From Kandleria vitulina DSM 20405 (lineage in GTDB: Bacteria; Bacillota_I; Bacilli_A; Erysipelotrichales; Coprobacillaceae): a DNA stretch of 34,751 bases. Below are positions 1-7,736 of this stretch, piece by piece. A program made the position numbers and the translations under genes. The stretch covers positions 1-34,751 of the forward strand of contig NZ_JNKN01000023.1 of NCBI RefSeq assembly GCF_000702065.1, given 5' to 3'. The stretch's first letter is position 1. Every line of letters begins with the position of its first letter. Below the pieces are notes generated by a model that was given only the letters and a program-made list of their open reading frames with translations, was not told the origin of the DNA and did no database searches.

Positions 1-2
1 CC

Positions 3-230
3 TCACTTGACACGCCGGTAGGCAGAGAGCTTATGACCGCAAGACAGGTGTTCAGCGAGGGAGCATTCGGAATCATCAAGCAGGACTACGGATATGACAG
101 ATTACGACGAAGAGGCAATTCCAATGTATCTTTTGAGATATTTATGGTCGCAATCGGATTCAATATCAGGAAATATCACAATATGATTCATAAAAGAAAG
201 CCGAGCGAAGAAAGCATGAAGTGCTGCTAG
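3..230 (+). CDS. IS1182-like transposase, C-terminal fragment (cut by window edge)
   Basis: The frame is open from the window start, so this is the 3' end of a longer gene and not a small protein starting at the internal ATG at 33. The segment EGAFGIIKQDYGYDRLRRRG followed by an NIRKYH ending resembles the C-terminal block of IS1182-family DDE transposases (SEG-FG-IK, then a conserved NIxKLH-like tail). It would catalyse cut-and-paste or copy transposition of its own element. Base composition is visibly less AT-rich than the genes that follow, as expected for an acquired element. The left part, including the first catalytic acids, lies outside the window, so intactness cannot be judged. Confidence 0.75.
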   Translation, partial: SLDTPVGRELMTARQVFSEGAFGIIKQDYGYDRLRRRGNSNVSFEIFMVAIGFNIRKYHNMIHKRKPSEESMKCC

Positions 231-280
231 AACAGTTGTTCACATACTGAAAAACGTTATTCACAGCTATATAGGGATAT

Positions 281-305
281 TGCGCCCAAAAATGGGGGCT
301 TTTTT
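281..305 (+). terminator. Probable terminator after the IS transposase
   Basis: GCGCCC, loop AAAAAT, GGGGGC with one G-G mismatch, followed by six T on the plus strand. It lies 50 bp past the transposase stop. The IS right end should lie near here or just beyond, but I could not identify a terminal inverted repeat. Confidence 0.5.
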
Positions 306-354
306 ATGTCTGAATGCCCGTAAACAGATTTTATCTGGCTGTAGGGAGTCAAAA

Positions 355-421
355 AAAGAAAAAAAGAGCTGGTCCAGCTCAGTGATTATCCATAAATCAC
401 TTTACTGGGTCAGCCCCTTTT
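355..421 (-). terminator. Terminator of the aminotransferase gene, compound hairpin
   Basis: On the minus strand GGGCTGACCCAG pairs imperfectly with CTGGACCAGCTC across an inner perfect hairpin, AGTGATT/AATCACT, and ends in a T-rich tract (TTTTTTTCTTTTTTT). On the plus strand the same structure also ends in TTTTTT, so it may work in both directions and insulate the IS from the aminotransferase. The nested second hairpin (GAGCTGG T CCAGCTC) is an alternative fold of the same bases. Confidence 0.75.
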
Positions 422-1699
422 TTATTTCATCAATACTTCGATACTTGCAATCTTAACACAGATTGTAAATAATTTTGCGGCCATCTGAATTTCTTCAAGT
501 GGAGGCAATGTAGGTGCAATACGAATATTAGAATCTTTTGGATCTTTCTTATATGGATAAGTTGAACCTGCACCAGTCATAACAACTCCTGCTTCTTTTG
601 CAAGAGATACAATACGTTTAGCTGTGTGATCTAATCCAGTGAAGGAAATGAAATATCCTCCCTTAGGGTGAGTCCATTCTCCCACTTCTAAGCCACCTAG
701 ATATTCTTCTAGAATCGCATTAACAGCTTCAAATTTAGGACGAATGATATCCGCATGTTTCTTCATATGTTCCTTAATGCCATCAATATCCTTGAAGAAT
801 CTTACATGTCTTAACTGATTGATCTTATCATGACCGATTGTCTGATGTGTCATCTTAGAAAGAATATCTTCCTTGTTTGCCTGAGATGTAGCCATAGCTG
901 CAATACCTGCACCGGGGAATGAAATCTTTGATGTCGATCCAAACTTATAGACCATATCAGGATGTGAAGCTGCTTCACATGCTTTAAGGATGTCTAATAC
1001 TTCTACTTCTTCATCATAAAGATGATGAACACAGTAAGCATTATCCCAATAAATTCTAAAATCTTTAGCTGCTGGATTTAATGCGGCTAATCTTTTTACA
1101 ACTTCATCGCTGTAAACTACGCCTCCTGGATTAGAGTACTTAGGTACACACCAGATACCCTTTACCATTGGATCTTTTACTAATTCTTCAACTTTGTCCA
1201 TATCTGGACCTTCTTCACTCATTTCTACAGGAATCATTTCAAAGCCAAAGAATTCTGTAATACCAAAGTGACGATCATATCCAGGGACAGGGCAAAGCCA
1301 TTTTACTTTTTGATCAAGTTTACACCAAGGTGTTTCCCCCATTACCCCGAAGCTATAACTTCTTGAAATCTGATCAAACATAATATTTAATGATGAGTTA
1401 CCGTAGATAATCATATCATCTGGCTTGCTGTCCATCATATCTGCCATAAGCTTCTTAGCTTCAGGTAAACCATCAAGACAACCATAGTTGCGTGCATCTG
1501 TTCCATCACTAGCGATTAAATCAGATCCACTGTTGATTACATCTAGCATTGGACGTGATAAATCAAGTTGTTCTGATGATGGTTTTCCTCTTGCCATATT
1601 TAATGATAAATGCATATCTACATAACTTTGATAATCTTTTTGTAGAGCTTCTAATTCATTAGAAAGTTCTTCTCTACTCATTTGTGCATAACTTTTCAT
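422..1699 (-). CDS. Aspartate/alanine-type PLP aminotransferase (Aminotran_MocR family)
   Basis: Fold-type I PLP aminotransferase, 425 aa, of the AspT/Aminotran_MocR type (stand-alone, without a GntR DNA-binding domain). Visible landmarks: MARGKPSSEQLDL near the N-terminus (substrate loop), YGNSSLNIMFD (99-109, PLP phosphate region), KYSNPGG (N190), YWDNAY (D219 and Y222, PLP ring contacts) and FGSTSKISFPGAG, where K258 is the Schiff-base lysine. A C-terminal NIRIAPTLPPLEE gives the carboxylate-binding Arg. Relatives transfer the amino group between aspartate and 2-oxoglutarate; alanine or aromatic specificity cannot be excluded. The start has a good SD (AAGGAGAG). Monocistronic with its own terminator. 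It is not an obvious HisC, which is absent from the his operon. Confidence 0.88.
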   Translation of the reverse strand: MKSYAQMSREELSNELEALQKDYQSYVDMHLSLNMARGKPSSEQLDLSRPMLDVINSGSDLIASDGTDARNYGCLDGLPEAKKLMADMMDSKPDDMIIYGNSSLNIMFDQISRSYSFGVMGETPWCKLDQKVKWLCPVPGYDRHFGITEFFGFEMIPVEMSEEGPDMDKVEELVKDPMVKGIWCVPKYSNPGGVVYSDEVVKRLAALNPAAKDFRIYWDNAYCVHHLYDEEVEVLDILKACEAASHPDMVYKFGSTSKISFPGAGIAAMATSQANKEDILSKMTHQTIGHDKINQLRHVRFFKDIDGIKEHMKKHADIIRPKFEAVNAILEEYLGGLEVGEWTHPKGGYFISFTGLDHTAKRIVSLAKEAGVVMTGAGSTYPYKKDPKDSNIRIAPTLPPLEEIQMAAKLFTICVKIASIEVLMK

Positions 1700-1765
1700 T
1701 TATTCTCTCCTTTTGTTCCTTTTTACCATTTTACATTGATTTAAGATTGTATACAAACATTTTTA

Positions 1766-1796
1766 AGAAAAAGAAAAGCAGCGGAATATCCGCTAC
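1766..1796 (-). terminator. Terminator of the metallophosphoesterase gene, overlapping its stop codon
   Basis: Minus strand AGCGGA TAT TCCGCT followed by GCTTTTCTTTTTCTT. The TAG stop codon (1793-1795) reads into the 5' arm of the stem. Confidence 0.8.
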
Positions 1797-2980
1797 TTAA
1801 AATGTACTTTGATTGAACAGATTTCTGCTTTTGTTGCAACTCTTATAAAAGGTCCAAAAATACCTACACCAGATGTAACAATGCTGTGCATATGTCCTTT
1901 TTTAATATGTCCACAGGCATTTTCCCAGACTATATTAGTTATAATATTGGCAGGGAATGCCTGTCCATCGTGGGTATGTCCCCCTAAATCAAGGTCAACT
2001 CCGGCCTTGCTTTTTTCTTCTAGTTCTTTTGGTTCATGATCAATCATGATAATTGGTTTAGAGTGATCCAATGACTGTGTACACTCACTTGGTGTCTTTC
2101 TTTGCTTGATACCTTTTCCTGGCTTATTATAGTCAGGTCTTCCATAAAGAGTAAAGCTGTTATCAATGACCACTGATTCATCTCTCAGATTTTTAATATT
2201 GGCTTTTTTTAAGAACTGATCCATACGTGGATCAGCTTCCTGTTTTCCTTCACCAAAAGTAAATCCAGCTAAAATATGTTCTTCTATATCATGATTGCCA
2301 TATACCGCAAATAAGCCATATTTAGATTTAATTCTCTTGAATTGTTTAATAAGTTCATCAGGATGATCTAAAGCATCATATTCATTATCAAAAATATCCC
2401 CTGCAATAACGACAAGATCTGGTTTTGTCGCATTGATTTTATCAACCATCTGGGTAATATGTTCTACTCCGATATTATATCCCATATGAAGATCCGCAAT
2501 TAAGCAGATATTCAAATCCTTTAAATGACCAGCCTTCTTATTGATGCTCACTTCATAGTTTGTCGTACGAATATGATGAGCATTCACTACTCCATAAAGA
2601 CATATCGATAAAGCCAATGTAGCAGAAATAAGTCCAGAGAAAAATAACGTACGTCTTCTTCCCCATATTTCCCTTGTCGCAAAACGTGTATGCAAGATAA
2701 TAAAACGAATCAGTAAAGCAATCATCAAGGCGATGATTTCATAAAGAGAAATACCTAACCAGTAATAACCGATAATCTTAAATAAACGTTCATATCTTCC
2801 ATGTGGCAAGAAGAAGCCAATAAGCATTGATACCGCAAGTAAGGTATAAATAGCTCCTACTATAATACGAAATCTCTTTTTTCTAAAGAATTTCCCCCAT
2901 GAAGACATCCACTTCAAAATCCAATATAAAGAATAAGCATGCACCAATATATAAATTGGTGAAAGATAAATTGCTAACAT
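1793..2980 (-). CDS. Membrane-anchored metallophosphoesterase (YkuE/YaeI-like)
   Basis: Calcineurin-like phosphoesterase with an N-terminal membrane part. About 130 residues with four hydrophobic helices precede the catalytic domain. Metal-binding motifs in order: ADLHMG (D163, H165), GDIFDN (D195), YGNHD (N229, H230), DHEP (H315) and GGHTHDGQ (H335, H337), the usual dinuclear-site set. Relatives in the YkuE/YaeI branch hydrolyse lipid-linked phosphodiesters such as UDP-diacylglucosamine-type substrates, but the substrate here is unknown. An in-frame ATG at 2992 is rejected because GGAGG at 2986-2990, right behind it, is the SD for the ATG at 2980 (5-nt spacing). The active domain could face either side of the membrane; I cannot tell. 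Confidence 0.85.
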   Translation of the reverse strand: MLAIYLSPIYILVHAYSLYWILKWMSSWGKFFRKKRFRIIVGAIYTLLAVSMLIGFFLPHGRYERLFKIIGYYWLGISLYEIIALMIALLIRFIILHTRFATREIWGRRRTLFFSGLISATLALSICLYGVVNAHHIRTTNYEVSINKKAGHLKDLNICLIADLHMGYNIGVEHITQMVDKINATKPDLVVIAGDIFDNEYDALDHPDELIKQFKRIKSKYGLFAVYGNHDIEEHILAGFTFGEGKQEADPRMDQFLKKANIKNLRDESVVIDNSFTLYGRPDYNKPGKGIKQRKTPSECTQSLDHSKPIIMIDHEPKELEEKSKAGVDLDLGGHTHDGQAFPANIITNIVWENACGHIKKGHMHSIVTSGVGIFGPFIRVATKAEICSIKVHFK

Positions 2981-3035
2981 AATATCCTCCATTTGGATTT
3001 ATTATCTTACAAACCATTTCAAAAGTAAATACGTA

Positions 3036-4991
3036 TTACCTGATGAATTTTACTAAAGTTTTAAGCAGTTCTTTTGTATCAATAGGCTTTCCAATATGAG
3101 CATTCATTCCGGCATCGATGCTCTTTTGTATATCTTCTAGATAAGTATTAGCGGATAAGGCAATAATTGATACATCATTATTAAACTCACGAATTCTCTT
3201 GGCTGCTGTTAAGCCATCACAATTTGGCATGCGGATATCCATTAAGATAGCATCATATTGATTATGTCTGCATTTCTCAATTCCCTCATTACCGTCACTA
3301 GCAATCTCTGAAGTCATTCCGTATTTTTGTAAGATCATCGCAATAATCTGTGCATTGATATCGACATCTTCACAAATAAGAATGTGTTTTCCTTTTAATA
3401 CATCATAATCAATGTAGTCTTCTTGCTGATGAAGGAACTCTACCTCTTCTGCTTTTGTCACTGTCTCATAAGGGATTGTTAATGTGAATGTTGTTCCTTC
3501 ATGAAGTATAGAATGACATTCAATATCTCCCTCAAACATATCGATAACTTTCTTAACAATGGATAATCCCAATCCTGTACTTGTTTCACTATGGGACAGT
3601 TCATTTTGTTCCTGACTGAATGGTTCATACATCTCTTTAATAAATGAATCACTCATTCCTACCCCATTATCTTTAATGACATGATGGGAAATGATTTTCC
3701 CTTCTTTTTCTTCCTGCGTTATTACCCAGGAAATTTTCCCCTTACGAGGGGTATATTTTATCGCATTGTTAATAAGATTAATCAAGATCTGCATAACCCA
3801 GCGACGATCAGTTTTCACAAGCATAGTGCCTTTAGGACGAATGATTGTATATTCGTGTTCTCTTTCTGTTGCAGAAGGCTTTGTCATACCTTCTACTTGT
3901 CCATAGATTTCATTGATATCTACGACTTCATTATTCATAGTCATCTTGCCGCTCTTCAGCTTTTCTACATTAAGAATATCATTTAATAATGACAATAGAT
4001 ACTCACTTGCTTTTTTAATATAAGTATAGCGTTTATAGTCTTCTTCATTTTGAGTATCTTCTACCCCTTTTTCACTTAAGCCAATAACTGTCGTTAGCGG
4101 TGTTCGCATATCATGACTCATGCGCGCCATAAATTCCGCTTTGGCCACATTGGCTTTTTCTTCATTTTTTAAGGCTGCTACAAGTGCTTTATTTAATCCT
4201 TCAATCTCTTCTCTTTGACGATATTCTAAGGTTACATCTTCAAATGATCCTACCAGCCCAACTATCTTGCCGTTATTATAAAGCGGAGCCTTACTTGCGA
4301 CGATGTCTCTTTCTTTTCCTTTAGCGATACATTTACCGTGAACACGATAGGTTCTTTCCCCATTGAGGACACGCATTTCATCTTGCATAAAGCAATCTGG
4401 TTCATTATGCCAACCCATATCTTCGTCGGTCTTATGAAGAATTGATTTTAAACTAGGAAAACCATAGTAATCCAGAAAGGCTTTATTGGCTCCGACAAAG
4501 CGACGCTTGTCATCTTTCCAAAAGATACATGTCTGTGTTGTAGAAAGAATATCATTTAGTAATGTGGCTAAATGATCATTTTGAGCATTGGCTACATCAA
4601 AGCGAATCTTTTCTTTTGTAAGATCAATAACCTGACAATAACATAACTGATGTGAATTGACACTACGAAAATATCCGTTAACAAGTAACCATACATTTTT
4701 TCCATTAGGATGGTGAAACGGAAAACGGAGTTTGATGCGATCTTCATTTTTCCGTTGATGACATTTCATAACAATCATTTCTTGATCTTTTACACTGATG
4801 AATCGATCCCTATAATTATTAAAATTTCTAATAAGTACCGGCATTTCTCGATAATCAATATCAAGATAATTGCACAGTCCTTCAGATAAGGCTATAAGCC
4901 TAAATTGATTGTCATTGACTTCCATCACACATAAAGGTGATGGCAAGTACTTAAAAAATTGTTTTTCCTGTTCACTTAAAATACTATTCAT
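3036..4991 (-). CDS. Soluble PAS hybrid sensor histidine kinase with C-terminal receiver
   Basis: 651 aa, no membrane segment. An N-terminal PAS-like region (about 15-125) and a clearer PAS domain (about 145-256, ending GSFEDVTLEYR) precede a short coiled helix. The kinase core has the H-box SHDMRTPL (H293), N-box INLINNAIKYTP (N405-N409), G1 DNGVGM (441-446) and G2 STGLGLSIVKK (473-478). A receiver follows (about 535-650) with the acidic pair ED, phospho-acceptor D585 in LMDIRMP, S614 in ALSAN and K635 in GKPID. All catalytic residues are present. The cytosolic PAS domains suggest an internal cue (redox, ligand or metabolite). No separate output regulator is adjacent. The gene upstream encodes a related hybrid kinase that has lost its His, so the two may work together. 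Confidence 0.92.
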   Translation of the reverse strand: MNSILSEQEKQFFKYLPSPLCVMEVNDNQFRLIALSEGLCNYLDIDYREMPVLIRNFNNYRDRFISVKDQEMIVMKCHQRKNEDRIKLRFPFHHPNGKNVWLLVNGYFRSVNSHQLCYCQVIDLTKEKIRFDVANAQNDHLATLLNDILSTTQTCIFWKDDKRRFVGANKAFLDYYGFPSLKSILHKTDEDMGWHNEPDCFMQDEMRVLNGERTYRVHGKCIAKGKERDIVASKAPLYNNGKIVGLVGSFEDVTLEYRQREEIEGLNKALVAALKNEEKANVAKAEFMARMSHDMRTPLTTVIGLSEKGVEDTQNEEDYKRYTYIKKASEYLLSLLNDILNVEKLKSGKMTMNNEVVDINEIYGQVEGMTKPSATEREHEYTIIRPKGTMLVKTDRRWVMQILINLINNAIKYTPRKGKISWVITQEEKEGKIISHHVIKDNGVGMSDSFIKEMYEPFSQEQNELSHSETSTGLGLSIVKKVIDMFEGDIECHSILHEGTTFTLTIPYETVTKAEEVEFLHQQEDYIDYDVLKGKHILICEDVDINAQIIAMILQKYGMTSEIASDGNEGIEKCRHNQYDAILMDIRMPNCDGLTAAKRIREFNNDVSIIALSANTYLEDIQKSIDAGMNAHIGKPIDTKELLKTLVKFIR

Positions 4992-5018
4992 ACAAAAATC
5001 CCCTTTATTCCTATTTTT

Positions 5019-5027
5019 ATTATATCA
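5019..5027 (-). promoter_or_regulatory. Extended -10 promoter of the PAS hybrid kinase gene
   Basis: Minus strand TGATATAAT, a perfect TATAAT with a TG one base upstream, about 30 bp before the start codon of the 4991 gene. It lies downstream of the terminator of the preceding kinase gene, so the two kinase genes appear to be separately transcribed. No good -35 is seen. Confidence 0.6.
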
Positions 5028-5063
5028 TCATCAAATAACTAAAGGAGATTTATCAGAATATGA

Positions 5064-5094
5064 CAAAAAAGATAGAATGAATCATTCTATCTTA
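5064..5094 (-). terminator. Terminator between the two hybrid kinase genes
   Basis: Minus strand AAGATAGAAT, loop GATTC, ATTCTATCTT, then TTTTTT. The TAG stop codon at 5087-5089 lies inside the 5' arm. Confidence 0.88.
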
Positions 5095-6430
5095 GATAAT
5101 TTGTTAAAGTTGTAAAAAGTTCCTGAGGATTGATTGGTTTGGTGATATGTGCATTCATGCCTGCATCACGTGTACGTTGACGATCCTCATCAAAAGCGTC
5201 AGCCGTCATAGCAATAATCGGAATAATATCCGACTCTGGGTGAGTTGACTGACGAATGATCTGAGTTGCTTCAATACCATCCATCAATGGCATACGAATA
5301 TCCATTAAGATTGCATCATAAGTATGCGGCATCGCATGTGTAAATATCTCGACACCATCCTTGCCATTTACAGCCAAATCCATACTCATTCCTTGGCTTT
5401 CCAAAATCTGTTTTGCGACCTCAGCACTCATAGCGTTGTTTTCTACAAGAAGAATATGTTTTCCATCAAGAATGGAGTAATCAGTTGTAATCTTTTCCAC
5501 CTGATCCTTATAACAATAAGGCCATCTAAAATTAATCACAAAGGTTGTTCCTTTATCTTCTTGTGATTCACAAGTTATCTTTCCATTCATGGCTTTAACT
5601 AAGGCATTAACAATCGTCATACCCATACCTTTTTCAGTGGCAATATCATCAGGCATAATTTTCAATAGGTTCTTTAATGCACCCTGTGACATGCCAATAC
5701 CATCATCTGATAATGTAAATTGAATATCTACATATTCATCAGTCTGATTTAACCCTTCAATTACCAGATCAACATGACCTTCACTTGGAGTATATTTACA
5801 TGCATTATTAAGAAGATTGACTAATACCTGCTGTACTCTCACACTATCCACATTGACATAACGACAAACATCCACATTCTTATATTCAATATTAAAATGA
5901 ATACTCTTCTTCTCAAAATGTGGTATGACCATATGAAATGATTCTTCAACACATTCCATGATAGTATGGGGCTTTTCATCGAGTGTCAACTGGCGATCTT
6001 TAAGTTTAGATAAAGCCAGAAGATCTTCAATCAATGTCATGAGATACTTTCCTGCACTATTGACATTATCCAAAGCATTCTTCATATCCTGCGGATTATA
6101 ACGAGAAACCATATCCTGATCGCTAGCATTGATAATTGTATTCATTGGTGTACGCATATCTCTGCTCGCACGAGCGACAATGATGCTTCGTGAAAGACGA
6201 TCTTCATCAAGCTTCACTTGAATACGATGATTAATATAAATAGAAACAGACATTGAAAGGATCATGGCAATCAGAATGAAAAGCATGATGAATACAAGTT
6301 CTCCATCAGGATAAGTTCTTGTTCTTGCCAGAAGATAGAAAACGCCTAAGACGATTCCAATCAATACCAGATTAAGAACAATCTGAATCATTAAAATTTT
6401 TCTTACATTCTTGCCCTTGTTTTCATTCAT
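5087..6430 (-). CDS. Membrane hybrid histidine kinase with His-to-Arg change in the H-box (likely pseudokinase)
   Basis: 447 aa with two transmembrane helices (about 12-35 and 45-66), almost no extracytoplasmic loop, a dimerisation/H-box helix, an ATP-binding domain and a receiver. The H-box reads ASRDMRTPM: Arg90 (AGA) stands where SHDMRTPM kinases have the phosphorylated His. The ATP-binding N-box VNLLNNACKYTP and G1 DDGIGM (242-247) are kept; G2 is weaker (EKGMGMTIV). The receiver (about 324-446) keeps D377 in LMDIRMP, T409 and K431, but its acidic pocket reads ENN (330-332) instead of ED. It cannot autophosphorylate by the usual route. It may heterodimerise with, or act as phosphate sink for, the intact PAS hybrid kinase just downstream. 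Monocistronic, with its own terminator. Confidence 0.88.
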   Translation of the reverse strand: MNENKGKNVRKILMIQIVLNLVLIGIVLGVFYLLARTRTYPDGELVFIMLFILIAMILSMSVSIYINHRIQVKLDEDRLSRSIIVARASRDMRTPMNTIINASDQDMVSRYNPQDMKNALDNVNSAGKYLMTLIEDLLALSKLKDRQLTLDEKPHTIMECVEESFHMVIPHFEKKSIHFNIEYKNVDVCRYVNVDSVRVQQVLVNLLNNACKYTPSEGHVDLVIEGLNQTDEYVDIQFTLSDDGIGMSQGALKNLLKIMPDDIATEKGMGMTIVNALVKAMNGKITCESQEDKGTTFVINFRWPYCYKDQVEKITTDYSILDGKHILLVENNAMSAEVAKQILESQGMSMDLAVNGKDGVEIFTHAMPHTYDAILMDIRMPLMDGIEATQIIRQSTHPESDIIPIIAMTADAFDEDRQRTRDAGMNAHITKPINPQELFTTLTNYLR

Positions 6431-6457
6431 TCCACATCACCTTACAATCTTAGAAAT

Positions 6458-6802
6458 TTATGCCTTCCACAAACCATGAAGACTGCAGTATTCGTATGTC
6501 GCAACGACTTCGTCTCCATCTGCTAATTCAAATTCCGCAAAAGGTTTATCTCCTGGATTAAATTCCTTAATCAAAATATTTGATTTTGTTTCTACAGCTA
6601 CAAATAAAATATAATGTTCTTCAGTCATAGGATGTTCCACACTTCCTACCTGAACACTCACATGTGTACCATCAACTTTTACATCTGGTACATGTTTTTC
6701 CTGTGCAGCATCTACAGTATTTGCCACTAATGCTTCTGCATCATTGATGGAACCAGTAAATGAGGCAACAATACTGCCATCTGATAATCGATAAAATTTC
6801 AT
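6458..6802 (-). CDS. Superoxide reductase (desulfoferrodoxin family, no centre I)
   Basis: 114 aa. Superoxide reductase reduces superoxide to hydrogen peroxide in anaerobes without releasing oxygen. The catalytic iron centre II is complete: EKHVP (E35, K36, H37; the Glu and Lys that gate the iron), EHPMTEEHYI (H57, H63) and YCSLHG (C106, H109), giving four His and one Cys ligand. The first 30 residues align with the start of desulfoferrodoxins (MKFY..-DG-IV) but have no cysteine, so the rubredoxin-like centre I is lost; this resembles class III enzymes of spirochaetes. The start has a strong SD (AAGGAGG, 8 nt). It needs an outside electron donor (rubredoxin or similar), none of which is in the window. 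Confidence 0.92.
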   Translation of the reverse strand: MKFYRLSDGSIVASFTGSINDAEALVANTVDAAQEKHVPDVKVDGTHVSVQVGSVEHPMTEEHYILFVAVETKSNILIKEFNPGDKPFAEFELADGDEVVATYEYCSLHGLWKA

Positions 6803-6880
6803 TGTATTATCCTCCTTATTTCATCTTGTTTAAATTTTAGCATACATGTAAAAGAAAACCAACTGATTTACTTTGTTGTC

Positions 6881-7111
6881 TTATTGAAATAATTCATCAT
6901 TAAAAAAAGCTTTCAAAGAAACACCTAAACCCTCACAAATTTTCTGAATAAGCAGAATAGAAACATTTCTGTGACCATTTTCTAAAGAAGTAATGTAAGT
7001 TCTATCAACATGACTGATTCTAGCAAGTTCTTCCTGCGATAAATTCTTACTCTTTCTTAAAGAGCGAACGCGTTGCCCTAACAATAATCTTGAATCCTTT
7101 TGCATAATCAT
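6881..7111 (-). CDS. Small XRE-family transcriptional regulator
   Basis: About 76 aa, almost entirely one helix-turn-helix domain: LGQRVRSLRKSKNLSQEELA, then DRTYITSLENGHRN (recognition helix) and ICEGLGVSLKAFF. This is the compact Cro/CI-like type without a sensory domain, as found in SinR-like and orphan regulators. The ATG at 7111 is chosen; the ATG at 7105 is equally possible, and a TTG extension to 7138 is less likely because it adds sequence outside the domain. Just upstream lies a perfect palindrome, TTGTCGACAA (7121-7130), a plausible autoregulatory operator. Targets are unknown. Confidence 0.85.
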   Translation of the reverse strand: MIMQKDSRLLLGQRVRSLRKSKNLSQEELARISHVDRTYITSLENGHRNVSILLIQKICEGLGVSLKAFFNDELFQ

Positions 7112-7120
7112 CACACTTTC

Positions 7121-7130
7121 TTGTCGACAA
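7121..7130. promoter_or_regulatory. Palindrome upstream of the XRE gene, candidate operator
   Basis: TTGTCGACAA is a perfect 10-bp palindrome, 10 bp before the chosen start of the XRE gene and next to a TTGACA hexamer (7133-7138). Position and symmetry suit a dimeric HTH repressor, but no second copy was found nearby. Confidence 0.35.
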
Positions 7131-7167
7131 TATGTCAACGGTTTTTACGTCACATACAAATTACAAG

Positions 7168-7260
7168 AGAAGCCACTCTTATTATTCTGGAGAGTGGCGC
7201 CCAGGAAGCTAGCTTTTCTTTACGGTTGACTCCGCAAAGCTACAGGTATACCTGGCTTCT
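7168..7260. other. Unassigned foldable element between two small minus-strand genes
   Basis: The interval can form a closed multi-branch fold. AGAAGCC (7168-7174) pairs with GGCTTCT (7254-7260). Inside are ACTCT/AGAGT (7175-7179 with 7191-7195), TAGCTTT/AAAGCTA (7210-7216 with 7236-7242) enclosing CGG/CCG, and CAGG-TATA-CCTG (7243-7254). Most stems also exist on the minus strand, where the element would sit in the 5' leader of the XRE gene about 56 nt before its start. It also has an alternative strong hairpin, GCCACTCT/AGAGTGGC. It matches no riboswitch class I can name. It is locally GC-richer than its surroundings. It could be a leader RNA, a small RNA or a repeat unit. Confidence 0.4.
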
Positions 7261-7276
7261 ATAATTATTGTAGCAA

Positions 7277-7288
7277 TTATCATGATAA
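7277..7288. repeat. Perfect 12-bp palindrome
   Basis: TTATCATGATAA lies between the foldable element and the terminator of the 7634 gene. It may be a protein-binding site; there is no further support. Confidence 0.25.
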
Positions 7289-7292
7289 ATAA

Positions 7293-7329
7293 AAAGAAAA
7301 TCGCTAATCTTAAAAAAAATTAGCGATTT
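7293..7329 (-). terminator. Terminator of the 104-aa gene, overlapping its stop codon
   Basis: Minus strand AATCGCTAA, an A/T-rich 12-nt loop, TTAGCGATT, then TTCTTTTTATTT. The stop codon TAA (7320-7322) is part of the 5' arm. Confidence 0.8.
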
Positions 7330-7634
7330 CTATTATCAGCATATACTCTTATGACCTTAAAGACATAAACATGATTTTTAGTAGTAAGACTCAGATTCCC
7401 CTGATAATCCTTACGCAAGATACCCGGCGTTGTCTTAAAATGATGAGAAGGCCACGCAGTTTCCTTAAATACCGCAAACATACGTGTATAACGAGAAGAA
7501 CGACTCCATAGCAATTCTACCATACCTGCTCTTTTCTGATAATCATCTGTCTCAACAGCAATTCTTTTCCTGTTTGTTGGGGTGATGGACATCACAATGC
7601 CCTCAAATCTCATATATAGTCTTTCTCTTCTCAT
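7320..7634 (-). CDS. Unknown small basic protein
   Basis: 104 aa, basic, soluble, with no membrane helix or motif I recognise. An N-terminal MRRERLYMRFEGIVMSITP and a block GILRKDYQGNLSLTTKNHVYVFKVI suggest a small beta-rich fold, but that is only an impression from the alternating hydrophobic pattern. The start is supported by GAGG 8 nt upstream. An internal Met at position 8 is a weaker alternative. It has its own terminator and is divergent from the ABC-F gene. Confidence 0.6.
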   Translation of the reverse strand: MRRERLYMRFEGIVMSITPTNRKRIAVETDDYQKRAGMVELLWSRSSRYTRMFAVFKETAWPSHHFKTTPGILRKDYQGNLSLTTKNHVYVFKVIRVYADNRNR

Positions 7635-7736
7635 ACTCTTTTCCTCGAAAGCATTATATCATATTTTTTTATATTTTAGATAGAGAGAACTCTTTTCAAA
7701 GTGTTCAATTTCATCTACAATGGAAACGGTGATTTT

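Noticed and set aside
33-230. A separate 65-aa protein starting at 33
   Set aside because: The frame is open to the window edge and matches the C-terminus of a transposase, so the ATG is internal.
422-1699. The aminotransferase as the missing HisC
   Set aside because: Its motifs and 425-aa length are of the AspT/MocR-type family and differ from the about 350-aa HisC pattern.
7133-7138. TTGACA as -35 of a promoter for the XRE gene
   Set aside because: A -10 at 17 bp would start transcription at or inside the start codon; no good TATAAT is present.
7168-7260. GCAAAGCTACAGG on the plus strand as a second c-di-GMP-I riboswitch
   Set aside because: The invariant GAC before GCAAAGC is broken, and no GGCAAA or GNRA hairpin precedes it; only a short string is shared.
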